37,577 nucleotides of DNA from Bacillota bacterium (GCA_017889585.1 JAGFZX010000031.1:1-37577), one strand, 5' to 3'. Positions 8,561 to 17,087 are shown, counted from the stretch's first letter. Made by a program: numbers and translations. The notes: generated by a model from the sequence alone, not told the origin.

Positions 8561-8651
8561 GACAAACCACGTCTTAGTGGGTATAGCCAAATATTAACGA
8601 CCTAGTACTGGCAGGACATAAATTCGCTTACTAACGTTATGATACCTGCGG

Positions 8652-9245
8652 TCAGTTCATAATGCCGCGCAGATAAATCTGAAATGCGTGGTTCATATAT
8701 TCGCTATTTGCATTTTCTGGAAAATAAATGAATTTTTGATACAAGGGTTTGGAGATGAAATAAAAGTTCATAATTCCAGCTAAAGAAATCGCTGAGTATG
8801 TGATATTCAAATCCACCCGAAAGTCACCGTTCGCAACGCCTTCCTGTAGAGTGGTTTCTATAAATTGATGTACTTGGGAAATGTGGTTTTCGATAATAGA
8901 GTCACCATGACCTGTAGGATAGTGTATCTCGCTATGGATAAAGTGGGACAAAAAAGGCCGTTGTAAATGGATGTGCATAATTCGGTTCGCATATAATGAT
9001 AAACGTTCAGTGGGAGAGAGAGAGTCATGATCTTTTGCTAATTCCAGCACCTGCAGCACAGGAGCCAACTGCTCTTTCAATACAGCCCGATAGAGACCTC
9101 CCTTTCCCTTAAAATAATAAGAAATAGCAGATACATTAACTTGGGCAGCAACAGTTAGTTCGCGAATCGATACAGCAGCAAATCCTTTAGTAGCAAATAG
9201 TTCTGTTGCAATTTCAATCAACTTTGACCGAGTATCGTTTTCCAT
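8652..9245 (-). CDS. TetR-family repressor with CecR/DUF1956-like C-terminal domain
   Basis: 197 residues. The N-terminal helix-turn-helix domain (about 8-55) has the classic pattern LIEIATELFATKGFAAVSIRELTVAA..ISYYFKGKGGLYRAVL. The ligand-binding half (HIHLQRPFLSHFIHSEIHYPTG...) resembles the CecR (YbiH)/DUF1956 C-terminal domain, found in regulators of efflux genes. It lies upstream of the 67-aa/MFP/RND operon on the same strand. Identical-core operators at 9300-9317 (just inside its own promoter) and 8531-8560 (ahead of the pump operon) argue for autorepression and control of the pump. The inducing ligand is unknown. Confidence 0.92.
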   Translation of the reverse strand: MENDTRSKLIEIATELFATKGFAAVSIRELTVAAQVNVSAISYYFKGKGGLYRAVLKEQLAPVLQVLELAKDHDSLSPTERLSLYANRIMHIHLQRPFLSHFIHSEIHYPTGHGDSIIENHISQVHQFIETTLQEGVANGDFRVDLNITYSAISLAGIMNFYFISKPLYQKFIYFPENANSEYMNHAFQIYLRGIMN

Positions 9246-9299
9246 AGTAACAATCCCTTTCTTTTAAGTAAGACAAAAATATTTAAAATTCCAAAACAT

Positions 9300-9317
9300 A
9301 AAACAAACGATTGTTTT
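9300..9317. promoter_or_regulatory. Putative TetR operator, site 2 (autoregulatory)
   Basis: AAAACAA-ACGA-TTGTTTT, a perfect 7-bp-arm inverted repeat with the same 4-bp spacer as site 1. It begins 5 bp downstream of the tetR -10 element, so bound repressor would block the start of transcription. Confidence 0.75.
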
Positions 9318-9322
9318 AATTG

Positions 9323-9351
9323 ATTATAACATACTGTAAATTTATTGTCAA
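9323..9351 (-). promoter_or_regulatory. sigma-A/70 promoter of tetR
   Basis: A consensus TTGACA (9351-9346), exactly 17 bp, and a consensus TATAAT (9328-9323) on the minus strand. It lies about 80 bp upstream of the tetR start and directly next to the operator. Confidence 0.8.
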
Positions 9352-9448
9352 TTTCTTCATATGGGTGACTGCCGAAGGTGGTTCTGACGGTTGGATTTTA
9401 TATATAATTCGCGTTCAAACTTTGCATGTAATTAGGATAGGAATTAGC

Positions 9449-9739
9449 CTATACTGTTTTTAAATACATACACCAATCATGAATTGTCTGCTGCACAACT
9501 TTGCTCGCCTTGTTGCTGACCGCCGGCGTAAAGTTGATGAAGTGCTTTCCGTATTTGTTCTTTGATCTACGCGCTGGAAAGTTCTATCCCAGAAAATCAA
9601 ACTTGGTTTCCGGGTGTTCCTCTTGCCTATCATCATCCTTGCAATAAACAATGCGTTTTGGGAGTTTAAAGACCAGCCTTTCAACTTTCTTCCAAGGTAT
9701 GGTCTTCCATTCATACATCGGTCTTAAAGCCGTGTTCAT
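9449..9739 (-). pseudogene. Group II intron reverse transcriptase relic (internally deleted)
   Basis: The minus strand reads MNTALRPMYEWKTIPWKKVE, the standard opening of bacterial group II intron-encoded proteins. It then passes from VFKLPKR straight to IVYCKDDDRQEEHPETKFDF and FINFTPAVSNKASK. In intact proteins these segments lie roughly 300 residues apart, so the whole RT core, including the YADD catalytic box, has been deleted in frame. A TAG stop has also replaced the codon after KFDFLG (normally GYTF). The frame ends at 9449 without maturase X or endonuclease domains. Confidence 0.85.
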
Positions 9740-10261
9740 AACATGTTAACTCCTACTCAAACTTTTTCTTCCAAATTATCGGGGCTACGTTAGCCTATCC
9801 ATTGGCTTTCCCAGTTGCTTTTGCTTCTTAGCCCATCCTTCTTTCATCCAGCAGATGCTTGACCACCTGCTCTTGGTTTGTTATTACCCGGAGAACCACA
9901 TGAAAGTTATCCCTTTCCTGATACTTGTTTTGTCTAAACGGTAGAGTCGCACTATCCGCCGGGTTTCTTGAGAGTAAATACTGGTCGTCGTACCAAACGC
10001 CAGCCTCGTTATCCTTCCCATTTTCCGCGTTAGGGGCTTGTCGCGAGTTCACGACGGTTCAAATGTGTGTTTACTTTCGTTACTCATGGTTTACCTGCTA
10101 GCAGGGATTCTCAGTCAGACTCTGAATTACCCGCGTTTCACCCATGCATTCACCGGATTGACGGTCACTCTCACCAGTGCGGGGGATGCATTCCCTGTTT
10201 ACCTCAGGGGTTGGGAATTTAATGGGCATTCTCACCCAAGTTTCAGAGGAACGGGTCGCAC
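9449..10261 (-). mobile_element. Degenerate group II intron (5' boundary, domain I, RT relic)
   Basis: On the minus strand the canonical intron 5' end GTGCGAC starts at 10261. It is followed by ~500 nt of structured, GC-richer RNA-like sequence typical of domain I (for example CATGAGTAACGAAAGTAAAC and GGCGGATAGTGCGACTCTAC), ending about 15-20 nt before the RT start at 9739. Beyond the RT relic I find no domain V hairpin, so the 3' end is lost. The element cannot splice or move by itself. It lies inside a truncated amidohydrolase-like gene (10262-10543), whose reading frame runs directly into the intron. Confidence 0.82.
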
Positions 10262-10543
10262 AAAACGCAGGCAAAGTTCTTTAATTGTCTCGGACATTAT
10301 CCTGCGTTTTTCATCCATATCGAAGCCCGAATAATTATTGACCTGCTGGATACTATCAGCTACACATTTCTCGTAACACAGCGGATAATCCGTGCCAAAC
10401 AAAGGGAGGTTTTCTCCTGCAAGCTTACTTGGATGAACTAAGATTACTGCCGTCCTCTTGTTTAATTCTTTCCCGTCTTTTTTTGATGCTCCATTCCGAC
10501 ATATCGTCTCGCACCGGATATGGTACAGCATGATGGTCGGCAT
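10262..10543 (-). pseudogene. Amidohydrolase (ACMSD-like) gene relic interrupted by group II intron
   Basis: About 94 codons remain. ELNKRTAVILVHPSKL resembles the mid-protein segment of amidohydrolase-2/ACMSD-type decarboxylases (usually ELNRRKAVVFVHP). It is joined directly to ENLPLFGTDYPL, which in intact proteins lies about 80-100 residues later and carries a metal-binding aspartate. The C-terminal helix pattern FDMDEKRRIMSETIKELC follows. So there is an internal deletion, and the 3' end is cut by the intron beginning GTGCGAC at 10261. The N-terminal ~30 residues are not recognisable. Non-functional. Confidence 0.6.
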
Positions 10544-10969
10544 CTATAATTAATTGCTTTTTTTGCATATATACCCTTCTGCTATTAATCTGTTAAAATT
10601 TAAAGTTCTTTACCTGAAAGTTAAGAATTCCATACCATATATTGAGTTAATTCTTTGCTTGAAACCTTATAATATAATCATTGTATTAGACATTGGCGAG
10701 TTAAACGCCTTTCTTCCAAATAGCCTTAATAGATAGGGTGTCAGGGTGAGACACAATGAAACGGTTCTCAATTGTCCCATTGCTGAAAGAAACCTATGGA
10801 GATAAAATCTTACCAAAACCTATAGGTAAAGCGTATGCCACAGACTTTATTTAACTGGAGGCCTTTTGAGTCTATTGAGTAGTTGCACCACCATAGCCAT
10901 AAATGTCCTGTCGTCTGATTCCGAGGGAAAACCATGGACGCTAACGCTCGGTTAATAACTAATAAAACA
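10544..10969. other. Intergenic region, no gene recognised
   Basis: No reading frame here resembles a known family. A minus-strand frame (10810-11004) and a short plus frame starting at 10756 (MKRFSIVPLLKETYGDK, then a stop at about residue 33) are the only candidates; neither has a persuasive ribosome site. It probably holds more eroded DNA next to the intron relic. Confidence 0.4.
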
Positions 10970-11848
10970 TCATGGATAGCCAATGCACACTTGAATAAAA
11001 TCATCTAACACAGGGAAGATAAATTTATTTTTATGACGAACAATACTAAACTGTCTTTTAAAATACACATCATCAAATTCTATAATAGCCAATTCATTTC
11101 TCTGTACTTCTTTTTCCACCGCCATCCTCGACATCACTGAAATTCCCAGTCCAGCTGAAATAAATTTTTTTATAGTCTCAGCATTATTATAGACTCCAGC
11201 AACTCGCCAACTTATACCTCTACTCGCCATCACTGACTCAAACAATTCACGAGTGCCACTGCCTTCTTCCCTGACAATAAATTCTGTATGATCAATGTCT
11301 GCCAGCTTGACTCTGCTCTTTTTTGTTAATGGATGAAAAATACCAGTCACTAGTACAAGCTCATCCTCCATGAAGGACTGGCTCAATATTCCTTGAGAAT
11401 GAATCTTACCTTCTACGAGCCCAATATCCAATTCATCTAGTAATAACATTCCTTCGATTATTTTTGTATTGTTAACTGTTGCAATCATTTTGACATGAGG
11501 ATTTTGCCTACGAAATTCTACAATAATATCATTTAAGATGCACGTTCCAACAGTAACGCTAGCACCAACCCTGATCATTGGGTTATGATGAATTCCATGC
11601 ATAGCCTCTTCTGTTTCTCTGCATAAATGCACAATATGCCTAGCATAGGTTATTAATTGTTGACCTGCAAGGGTAATAAATAACTTCCGTCCTAGTCTCT
11701 CAAATAGTCTTATATTATAGTACTTCTCAAGTTCTGCAATTGCCTGACTCACAGACGGCTGTGCAATATGAAGTTTTTGTCCAGCTACTGTCATATTTCC
11801 TTCATCACAGACACATAAAAAAATTGTCAAATGTCTTAATGTCATCAT
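10970..11848 (-). CDS. LysR-family transcriptional regulator (CysL-like)
   Basis: 292 residues. The N-terminal winged helix-turn-helix (about 2-60) has MTVAGQKLHIAQPSVSQAIAELEKYYNIRLFERLGRK. The periplasmic-binding-protein-like effector domain follows, with RVGASVTVGTCILNDIIVEF and REEGSGTRELFESVM, a pattern shared with CysL/CysB-like members that sense small anions or sulfur compounds. It is divergent from the YeiH-type permease gene starting 106 bp away, and this LysR/YeiH pairing is common in Firmicutes. A palindrome at 11863-11878 in the shared promoter region is a likely binding site. The effector is not known. Confidence 0.93.
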   Translation of the reverse strand: MMTLRHLTIFLCVCDEGNMTVAGQKLHIAQPSVSQAIAELEKYYNIRLFERLGRKLFITLAGQQLITYARHIVHLCRETEEAMHGIHHNPMIRVGASVTVGTCILNDIIVEFRRQNPHVKMIATVNNTKIIEGMLLLDELDIGLVEGKIHSQGILSQSFMEDELVLVTGIFHPLTKKSRVKLADIDHTEFIVREEGSGTRELFESVMASRGISWRVAGVYNNAETIKKFISAGLGISVMSRMAVEKEVQRNELAIIEFDDVYFKRQFSIVRHKNKFIFPVLDDFIQVCIGYP

Positions 11849-11862
11849 AGCCCTCTTTTAAT

Positions 11863-11878
11863 ATAGGTAAATACCTAT
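11863..11878. promoter_or_regulatory. Putative LysR operator between lysR and yeiH-like gene
   Basis: ATAGGT-AAAT-ACCTAT, a perfect inverted repeat containing a T-N11-A LysR box, 15 bp upstream of the lysR start and within the divergent promoter region. Confidence 0.6.
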
Positions 11879-11954
11879 CATATTTATTACATTATAGTAT
11901 TTTACATATCTATTTTCAAATGTTATGATCACAATACTTAGAGGAGGAATATAT

Positions 11955-12950
11955 ATGATAGATAATAGCACATCTTATAAAATGCTACCAGGCCTTTTTA
12001 TAGTTACTGCGATAGCCATTCCAGCCTGGTTTTTAGGAACAGTAATTCCCTTAGTAGGAGGTCCAGTATTCGGGATAGTATTAGGCATGATAGCTGCTTT
12101 TTGGCAAAGACCGATTACTTACGATGTGGGTATTCACTTCACAGCAAAAAAAATACTACAAGCCTCCATCATACTCCTTGGTTTTGAAATGAATTTATTT
12201 AACGTTTTTAAAGTAGGTAGTCAATCGCTATACATCATGATTTTTACACTAAGTACTGCATTCATTACTGCATGGCTTGTCGGTCGTTTTTTAAAGCTAC
12301 CAAGAAATACAAGCATTCTTATCGGTGTAGGCACAGCAATATGCGGCGGCTCAGCAATCGCAGCAACCGCCCCTGTACTATCTGCAGATGATAAAGACGT
12401 TGCGTATTCTATATCAACCATATTTTTATTTAATATTGCTGCCGTTTTTATCTTCCCTTTCACAGGCCACCTTCTTGGTATGAGCGATATTGGTTTTGGC
12501 ATGTGGGCAGGAACAGCAATCAATGACACATCTTCGGTTGTGGCCGCAGGATATTCTTATAGCAATGCTGCAGGTAATTTTGCCACCATCGTAAAATTAA
12601 CCCGCGCTCTCATGATTGTACCAATTACATTAGCACTTGCTATTTTTACTGCAAGGAAAAATACTAATAATACTAATTTCAGCGTATTTAAAATATTTCC
12701 TTGGTTTATTTTAGGTTTCTTAATAGCTTCTATTATTAACACAACAGGAGTTATCCCCCTGTCAATTTGCAAACTCCTTGCTAAAACTGGAAAATTTTTT
12801 ATCATTATGGCACTAACCGCCATCGGTCTTAATACACATATTAAACATCTCATCAGCAATGGCATTAAGCCGATACTACTCGGACTATCTTGCTGGATAG
12901 CTGTAGCACTTGTGTCACTTGCAGCACAACACTATTTACAAATATGGTAA
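11955..12950 (+). CDS. YeiH/UPF0324 family membrane protein (putative sulfate/sulfonate-type exporter)
   Basis: 331 residues, about ten hydrophobic helices. The family signature is clear: GGPVFGIVLGMIAAFW near residue 35, LQASIILLGFEMNL, and the conserved stretch GVGTAICGGSAIAATAP around residue 125, then GMWAGTAINDTSSVVAAG. ATG at 11955 is chosen because GGAGG lies 8 nt upstream; the frame is open 10 codons earlier without a ribosome site. UPF0324/YeiH proteins have been proposed to export sulfate, mainly because of the CysL-type regulator that usually sits beside them, as here. The substrate is therefore tentative. Confidence 0.92.
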   Translation: MIDNSTSYKMLPGLFIVTAIAIPAWFLGTVIPLVGGPVFGIVLGMIAAFWQRPITYDVGIHFTAKKILQASIILLGFEMNLFNVFKVGSQSLYIMIFTLSTAFITAWLVGRFLKLPRNTSILIGVGTAICGGSAIAATAPVLSADDKDVAYSISTIFLFNIAAVFIFPFTGHLLGMSDIGFGMWAGTAINDTSSVVAAGYSYSNAAGNFATIVKLTRALMIVPITLALAIFTARKNTNNTNFSVFKIFPWFILGFLIASIINTTGVIPLSICKLLAKTGKFFIIMALTAIGLNTHIKHLISNGIKPILLGLSCWIAVALVSLAAQHYLQIW

Positions 12951-13036
12951 ATAAAATGGTTCTGCATAGGGATTTTCTACAAAATCAAAGATATTATACC
13001 TTTCAGCTGAATGTCAAACTGCGATACCCATAACTT

Positions 13037-13098
13037 TATTAAAGAACTTAACCTTAGAAAAGACACATTGAGTTTCTTCAATCTACCCCTTCCTGATC
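13037..13098. repeat. Dispersed intergenic repeat, copy 1 (degenerate)
   Basis: The segment TTATTAAAGAACTTAACCTT and the next ~20 bases match the reverse complement of 16775-16816 with about 7 differences in 40. The part from 13052 onward matches 29856-29900 in the same orientation. The hairpin formed by the other copies is mostly lost here. It lies just downstream of the YeiH-like gene. Confidence 0.55.
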
Positions 13099-13105
13099 TA
13101 TAGAC

Positions 13106-13294
<189 letters not shown>

Positions 13295-13297
13295 TCA

Positions 13298-14449
13298 TTA
13301 ATCAGCTCGTCCAAAGCAAAGCGCCTCATCTTCCTCATGTTTTTTATTCTTTTTTCCAATAACATATCCAAACCCAGAACGTCTGTAATTTTCCCAAAAA
13401 AGACTACGGTTTTCAGGAATTTGCGATGGTTCACGCAGGCGCTTTTGTTCGTTAAGTGATTCTTCCTTGGGACGTTCTTCCGAATGCAGTTCTTGCTGGC
13501 ATTGATCAAAAAGGTCCGCGCCTTTAGGCGAGTTCACTATAATCACCGAGACCCCCAGAGGGTCAAACCATTCAGGGCTGTATTTTTCAATTCCCCAATA
13601 ATCAGCAATCGTCAAATCTGAAACGCGGTGAATATCGGTAAAAGGGCACTGAGAACAGGAAGGGCGTGTGATAGCACCAACTTTAAAGAACAACTGATAA
13701 AAACGATCATCCTCTTGTATTTCTGGGCTTTTATCTGTAGTAAAGAGAAATCCTTTATTACTGTTTGCACGACTCCAGCCGTCTTTCTTCGAACGAAATT
13801 GTACACTAACAAGCTTTCCACCGTTTTCGCGTTCCAGTAACTGTTTATACTCCTCCCAGATTAGTGGACTTGGAATACTATGACAAATCAAATCGCAAAT
13901 AAACAAGTGATCCATAAGCGGTGACGTACCCATAAATCCGCGCAGCCCTGCGGCCTGGCAAGGAGTCCCTGTGAAAAGAACCATGCGGCCCTCTTGCAAG
14001 TCGGCCTTAATCTGAATATAGGTATCCCCCATATCGCTCTGCACATATTTAGAAATCCGCATCCGGTCCCGCTTCTCGGGCGTTTCCGCCCTCTGATGAA
14101 GAACATGGAAGTCCTCGTCATAATCCGCGCCATAAATAACGCCGTTCTGCCGGAGAATAACATCAGAAATAGCAGTAAATGCACCGCCGGATGTGGATTG
14201 CCACAAAACCTCCTGTGATTTATGGCGCGCTACGTAAAAGCGGGGCATATCGTTTTTTTTGTAATTGCCTTTATGTGTCACTGGACAGATTTCAGTACAC
14301 CTGCCACAATCAACACACAAATCCTCATTTATGTTAGGATATAAAAAACCTTCTTCATCCGGATTCATCCCAATAGCACTTTGAGGACATATGTGCTGAC
14401 AAGCGCTGCAGCCGTAGCAGTCCTCTCTGTTAGAAAATACTGATATCAT
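13298..14449 (-). CDS. FrhB/FdhB-like Fe-S flavoprotein (coenzyme F420 hydrogenase beta-subunit family)
   Basis: 383 residues. Two [4Fe-4S] ferredoxin motifs occupy the N-terminus: C-x2-C-x2-C-x3-CP (CYGCSACQHICP, about 11-22) and CVDCGRCTEICP (about 41-52). The FrhB/FdhB domains follow, with STSGGAFTAISDVIL, the invariant FTGTPCQAAGLRG around 155, CSQCPFTDIHRVSDLTIADYWG, and RRSGFGYVIGKK near the end. Family members transfer electrons between ferredoxin and flavin. In non-methanogens many occur with polysaccharide or transport genes and their substrates are unknown. It lies 25 bp downstream of the MFS gene, with its own strong site GGAGG, so the two are likely one operon. Confidence 0.88.
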   Translation of the reverse strand: MISVFSNREDCYGCSACQHICPQSAIGMNPDEEGFLYPNINEDLCVDCGRCTEICPVTHKGNYKKNDMPRFYVARHKSQEVLWQSTSGGAFTAISDVILRQNGVIYGADYDEDFHVLHQRAETPEKRDRMRISKYVQSDMGDTYIQIKADLQEGRMVLFTGTPCQAAGLRGFMGTSPLMDHLFICDLICHSIPSPLIWEEYKQLLERENGGKLVSVQFRSKKDGWSRANSNKGFLFTTDKSPEIQEDDRFYQLFFKVGAITRPSCSQCPFTDIHRVSDLTIADYWGIEKYSPEWFDPLGVSVIIVNSPKGADLFDQCQQELHSEERPKEESLNEQKRLREPSQIPENRSLFWENYRRSGFGYVIGKKNKKHEEDEALCFGRAD

Positions 14450-14474
14450 CGTTAGACCTCCTTAAATTTTATAA

Positions 14475-15698
14475 CTACACAGTCGCCTTTTTTTCCTCCT
14501 GATAAACAGTATCGTTCTCTTCTATTTGAACAAATAGTAAAAATCCAACCAATAAAAAGAAAATTGACGTTATCCAGAATATTGCTGAAAGGCCAAATGC
14601 AAGTGACAACAAACCGGCTGAAATCGGTCCCAAAACATTTCCCATTAAAGCCGCTGCACTTGTAATGCCAAATGCAGCACCGCGTTTGGACTCTGGTATA
14701 AGGAATGTGATAATGGTATTGGAGCTCGGTATCATAGCTCCGATACACAACCCGTTAATAGCCCGTAATATAGCTAATGTCATAATGTCATTAGCAGCGA
14801 TCTGCCCAATAAAAGAGATACTGCCCAGAAACGAAGCGGTAACAAGTATTTGCTTATGGGAAAAACGCTTACTGAGAACTCCCATGCTGGCAGATGCAAC
14901 TGCGCTAGCTATTCCTCCAATGGCAATGATGGTACCAGAAATGCTGGCGAGATTGGTATTATTTGAAGCCATTGAGAGAATATATAGAGGCAAAATAGGA
15001 CCAATACTTTGAATAGCAAACTGGGTCAGAAATTGGACAAGAAGCATTAGTTTTAAATCACCTATTGACCAAACGTATTTGAGAACTGCTTTCAAAGATA
15101 GCTTTTCACTTGGAGCCACAGGCGTAAATGTTTCTGTAATCGTAAAATGGATGACAAAAAGTGAAAGTATGCATAATACTCCAAAAACAAGAAAAGGCTG
15201 ACGATAGCCAAAAAAATCTGCTATTAAACCGCCAATCATCGGTCCTACCGCTCCACCAACAATCAGTGATGTTTGAAGCATTCCGACGGTAAAAGATATT
15301 TGTTCCTTCGGCGACATACTTACCGCGAGGGCAGTTGCGGCCGCTGCAAAGCCGCCGCAAAGTCCCTGCAATATCCGTAAAATCAAAAGTTGATAAACAT
15401 TCGAGGCAAAAGCCATGATGATCATGATTATGCCAAACATCAGCAATACTTTTTCAACCATTGGTTTTCGTCCCTTGCGGTCAGCCATAGCCCCCCAAAA
15501 AGGATTCGACAGCGCAGCACAAAACGCTGCAGCACCAATTAAAATACCAGACCACATAGCTGCTTCTGCTCCATTCGTTATACCCAGATGCGGCACATAT
15601 AAGGGCAAAAAAGAAATTACACCAGTAACTGCGCTCATACCAATAAATTGAGTTGACCATAGTATCGCGAGATTTTTTTTCCATTTATCAATCAACAT
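14475..15698 (-). CDS. MFS transporter, DHA1-type multidrug efflux
   Basis: 407 residues and about 12 membrane helices. Motif A, GAMADRKGRKPMVEK (about 68-82), and motif C-like GAVGPMIGGLIADFFGYRQPF in helix 5 mark it as a proton-coupled drug:H+ antiporter of the DHA1 group. The start ATG at 15698 follows AGAAGG. It is divergent from a LysR gene (15849) with a 150-bp shared promoter region. It precedes the FrhB-like Fe-S protein, an unusual companion for a drug exporter. Its exported compound may therefore be a metabolite processed by that protein; this is inference. Confidence 0.92.
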   Translation of the reverse strand: MLIDKWKKNLAILWSTQFIGMSAVTGVISFLPLYVPHLGITNGAEAAMWSGILIGAAAFCAALSNPFWGAMADRKGRKPMVEKVLLMFGIIMIIMAFASNVYQLLILRILQGLCGGFAAAATALAVSMSPKEQISFTVGMLQTSLIVGGAVGPMIGGLIADFFGYRQPFLVFGVLCILSLFVIHFTITETFTPVAPSEKLSLKAVLKYVWSIGDLKLMLLVQFLTQFAIQSIGPILPLYILSMASNNTNLASISGTIIAIGGIASAVASASMGVLSKRFSHKQILVTASFLGSISFIGQIAANDIMTLAILRAINGLCIGAMIPSSNTIITFLIPESKRGAAFGITSAAALMGNVLGPISAGLLSLAFGLSAIFWITSIFFLLVGFLLFVQIEENDTVYQEEKKATV

Positions 15699-15820
15699 CT
15701 ATAGTACCTTCTTTCAGAATTGTTATTAGCAAATTCAGTATTTCAGATAAAACTCATCGTTATTTCTTGAATTATAGCACATGTAAAAGTATAATAAAAT
15801 TATCAAAAATGTATAGTTTA

Positions 15821-15837
15821 TATACCTAAAAGGTATA
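15821..15837. promoter_or_regulatory. Putative LysR operator between MFS and lysR genes
   Basis: TATACCT-AAA-AGGTATA is a perfect inverted repeat of 7-bp arms, and GTATAGTT occurs twice nearby (15811 and 15833). It lies 12 bp upstream of the LysR start in the divergent promoter region. Confidence 0.6.
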
Positions 15838-15848
15838 GTTCGGAGTGG

Positions 15849-16724
15849 ATGATGGATATTCGGGACATGAGGTATTTTTATTCCATTGCTGAGGAGGGAA
15901 ATATCAGCAACGCATCAAAAAAGCTAAATATCGCCCAACCTGCGCTGAGCAGACAGATGAAGCAATTGGAAGAAAATCTAGGAGTTCAATTATTTGAGCG
16001 CGGCAGCCGCAGAATAAAACTGACAGAAGCAGGACAGTTAATGCGCGAGCGGGTCGAACAAATATTAGAATTAGTTGAAGGTACAATGAACGAAATCACT
16101 GAGCTCAATTCTGGTGCAGTCGGAACAATTTCCATAGGTACGGTAACTACCTCGGGAGCTATATTACTGCCAAATTTGATTAATCGGTTTCACGACTTAT
16201 ACCCCAATGTTACCTTCCAGTTATGGGAAGGTGATGGCTTTCGTATCTTAGAATTATTGGATAAAGGAATCATCGAAGTTGGTATAATACGTGCCCCCTT
16301 TGACTCAGACATTTATGAATCTATTATGCTACCTGATGAACCGTTAGTTATAGCTATGAAACAAGATGGCAGCTGTGGAGAAGACCCTAAAAACATTCGG
16401 TTGAATGAGCTCGCTAATCAGCCTCTTATTGTTCCAATTAGATGGAAATCTATGTTTATAGAATGGTGTGCTAAGTCCGGATTTAAGCCGAACATAGTAT
16501 GCTTATGCGACGGAATTATAATGAACATACTCTGGGCTAAAATGGGGATTGGCATGGCGTTAGTCCCTAAGTCTACGGAAGGACTAATTGCAGATTCTGC
16601 CTTAACTTACAAAACAATTGTTGAACCCACATTATCTACGCAAACAGTAATTGTCTGGTTACGAAACCGCAGGGTATCTGCGAGCAGTAAACACTTCTTG
16701 GATTTACTAAAAGATTTGAATTAG
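15849..16724 (+). CDS. LysR-family transcriptional regulator
   Basis: 291 residues with an N-terminal HTH (MRYFYSIAEEGNISNASKKL, then NIAQPALSRQMKQLEENLG). The effector domain has GTISIGTVTTSGAILLPNLI and MNILWAKMGIGMALVPKS. The start is ATGATG, with GGAG immediately upstream; the second ATG (15852) has the better spacing. It is divergent from the MFS gene and presumably controls it and the Fe-S gene through the palindrome at 15821-15837. The general type (CynR/CatR-like) senses small organic acids, but the inducer is unknown. Confidence 0.93.
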   Translation: MMDIRDMRYFYSIAEEGNISNASKKLNIAQPALSRQMKQLEENLGVQLFERGSRRIKLTEAGQLMRERVEQILELVEGTMNEITELNSGAVGTISIGTVTTSGAILLPNLINRFHDLYPNVTFQLWEGDGFRILELLDKGIIEVGIIRAPFDSDIYESIMLPDEPLVIAMKQDGSCGEDPKNIRLNELANQPLIVPIRWKSMFIEWCAKSGFKPNIVCLCDGIIMNILWAKMGIGMALVPKSTEGLIADSALTYKTIVEPTLSTQTVIVWLRNRRVSASSKHFLDLLKDLN

Positions 16725-16753
16725 ATGATTTCAGACAATATATAAAAATAACT

Positions 16754-16804
16754 TCAACCTCAGAAAGGACACCTTGAATTTCAAAGTGCCCTTTCTGAGG
16801 TTGA
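16754..16804 (+). terminator. Long hairpin terminator after lysR; dispersed repeat copy 2
   Basis: TCAACCTCAGAAAGG and its complement form a stem of about 23 bp with few mismatches, just after the lysR stop and between convergent genes. It is followed by TTCTTTAATAAAATT. It belongs to the same repeat family as 13037-13098 and 29861-29894. Confidence 0.6.
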
Positions 16805-16829
16805 GTTCTTTAATAAAATTATAAAAATC

Positions 16830-17087
16830 TCAAGCTACCAATACCTTTTCTTCAAATTCCTTAGGTACAACAACAACGCCATCAGCGTCCTCAACTATTA
16901 TGTCTCCTTTGCGAACACATGGGATATCAACAGGACCATACTTAACGGTGAAAGCTCGGCCAGCTATCTTCCAGCTTGGATTTAATGACTTAATCCCCAT
17001 GCACTGACCGACAAGAGCAAGTTTATCCAGCGCATCAGATATCGTAGACGTATCAATTTTCTTAAATTCTAAAATTATATTTTCCAT
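16830..17087 (-). pseudogene. RraA-like/demethylmenaquinone methyltransferase-family protein with internal deletion
   Basis: The 85-codon frame looks intact but is made of two ends of a ~220-residue RraA-like protein. Residues 1-53 (ISDALDKLALVGQCMGIKSL, then NPSWKIAGRAFTVKYGPV) match the N-terminus. They are followed directly by IPCVRKGDIIVEDADGVVVV and PKEFEEKVL, which belongs near the C-terminus of the family. The central region with the usual GGxxRD active-site motif of the aldolase-type members is missing. RraA-like proteins of this type are often 4-hydroxy-4-methyl-2-oxoglutarate/4-carboxy-4-hydroxy-2-oxoadipate aldolases. This remnant lacks the centre and is not expected to be active. 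Confidence 0.75.

Noticed and set aside
9828..10052. 74-codon minus-strand frame
   Set aside because: It lies within group II intron domain I RNA sequence; the peptide has no protein character.
10038..10334. 98-codon plus-strand frame
   Set aside because: Antisense to the intron 5' region and amidohydrolase relic, no ribosome site.
10739..10790. Imperfect inverted repeat (GAGACACAATGA ... TCTCAATTGTCCC) suspected to be an insertion-sequence end
   Set aside because: The arms pair poorly, no matching second end or transposase remnant could be found nearby.
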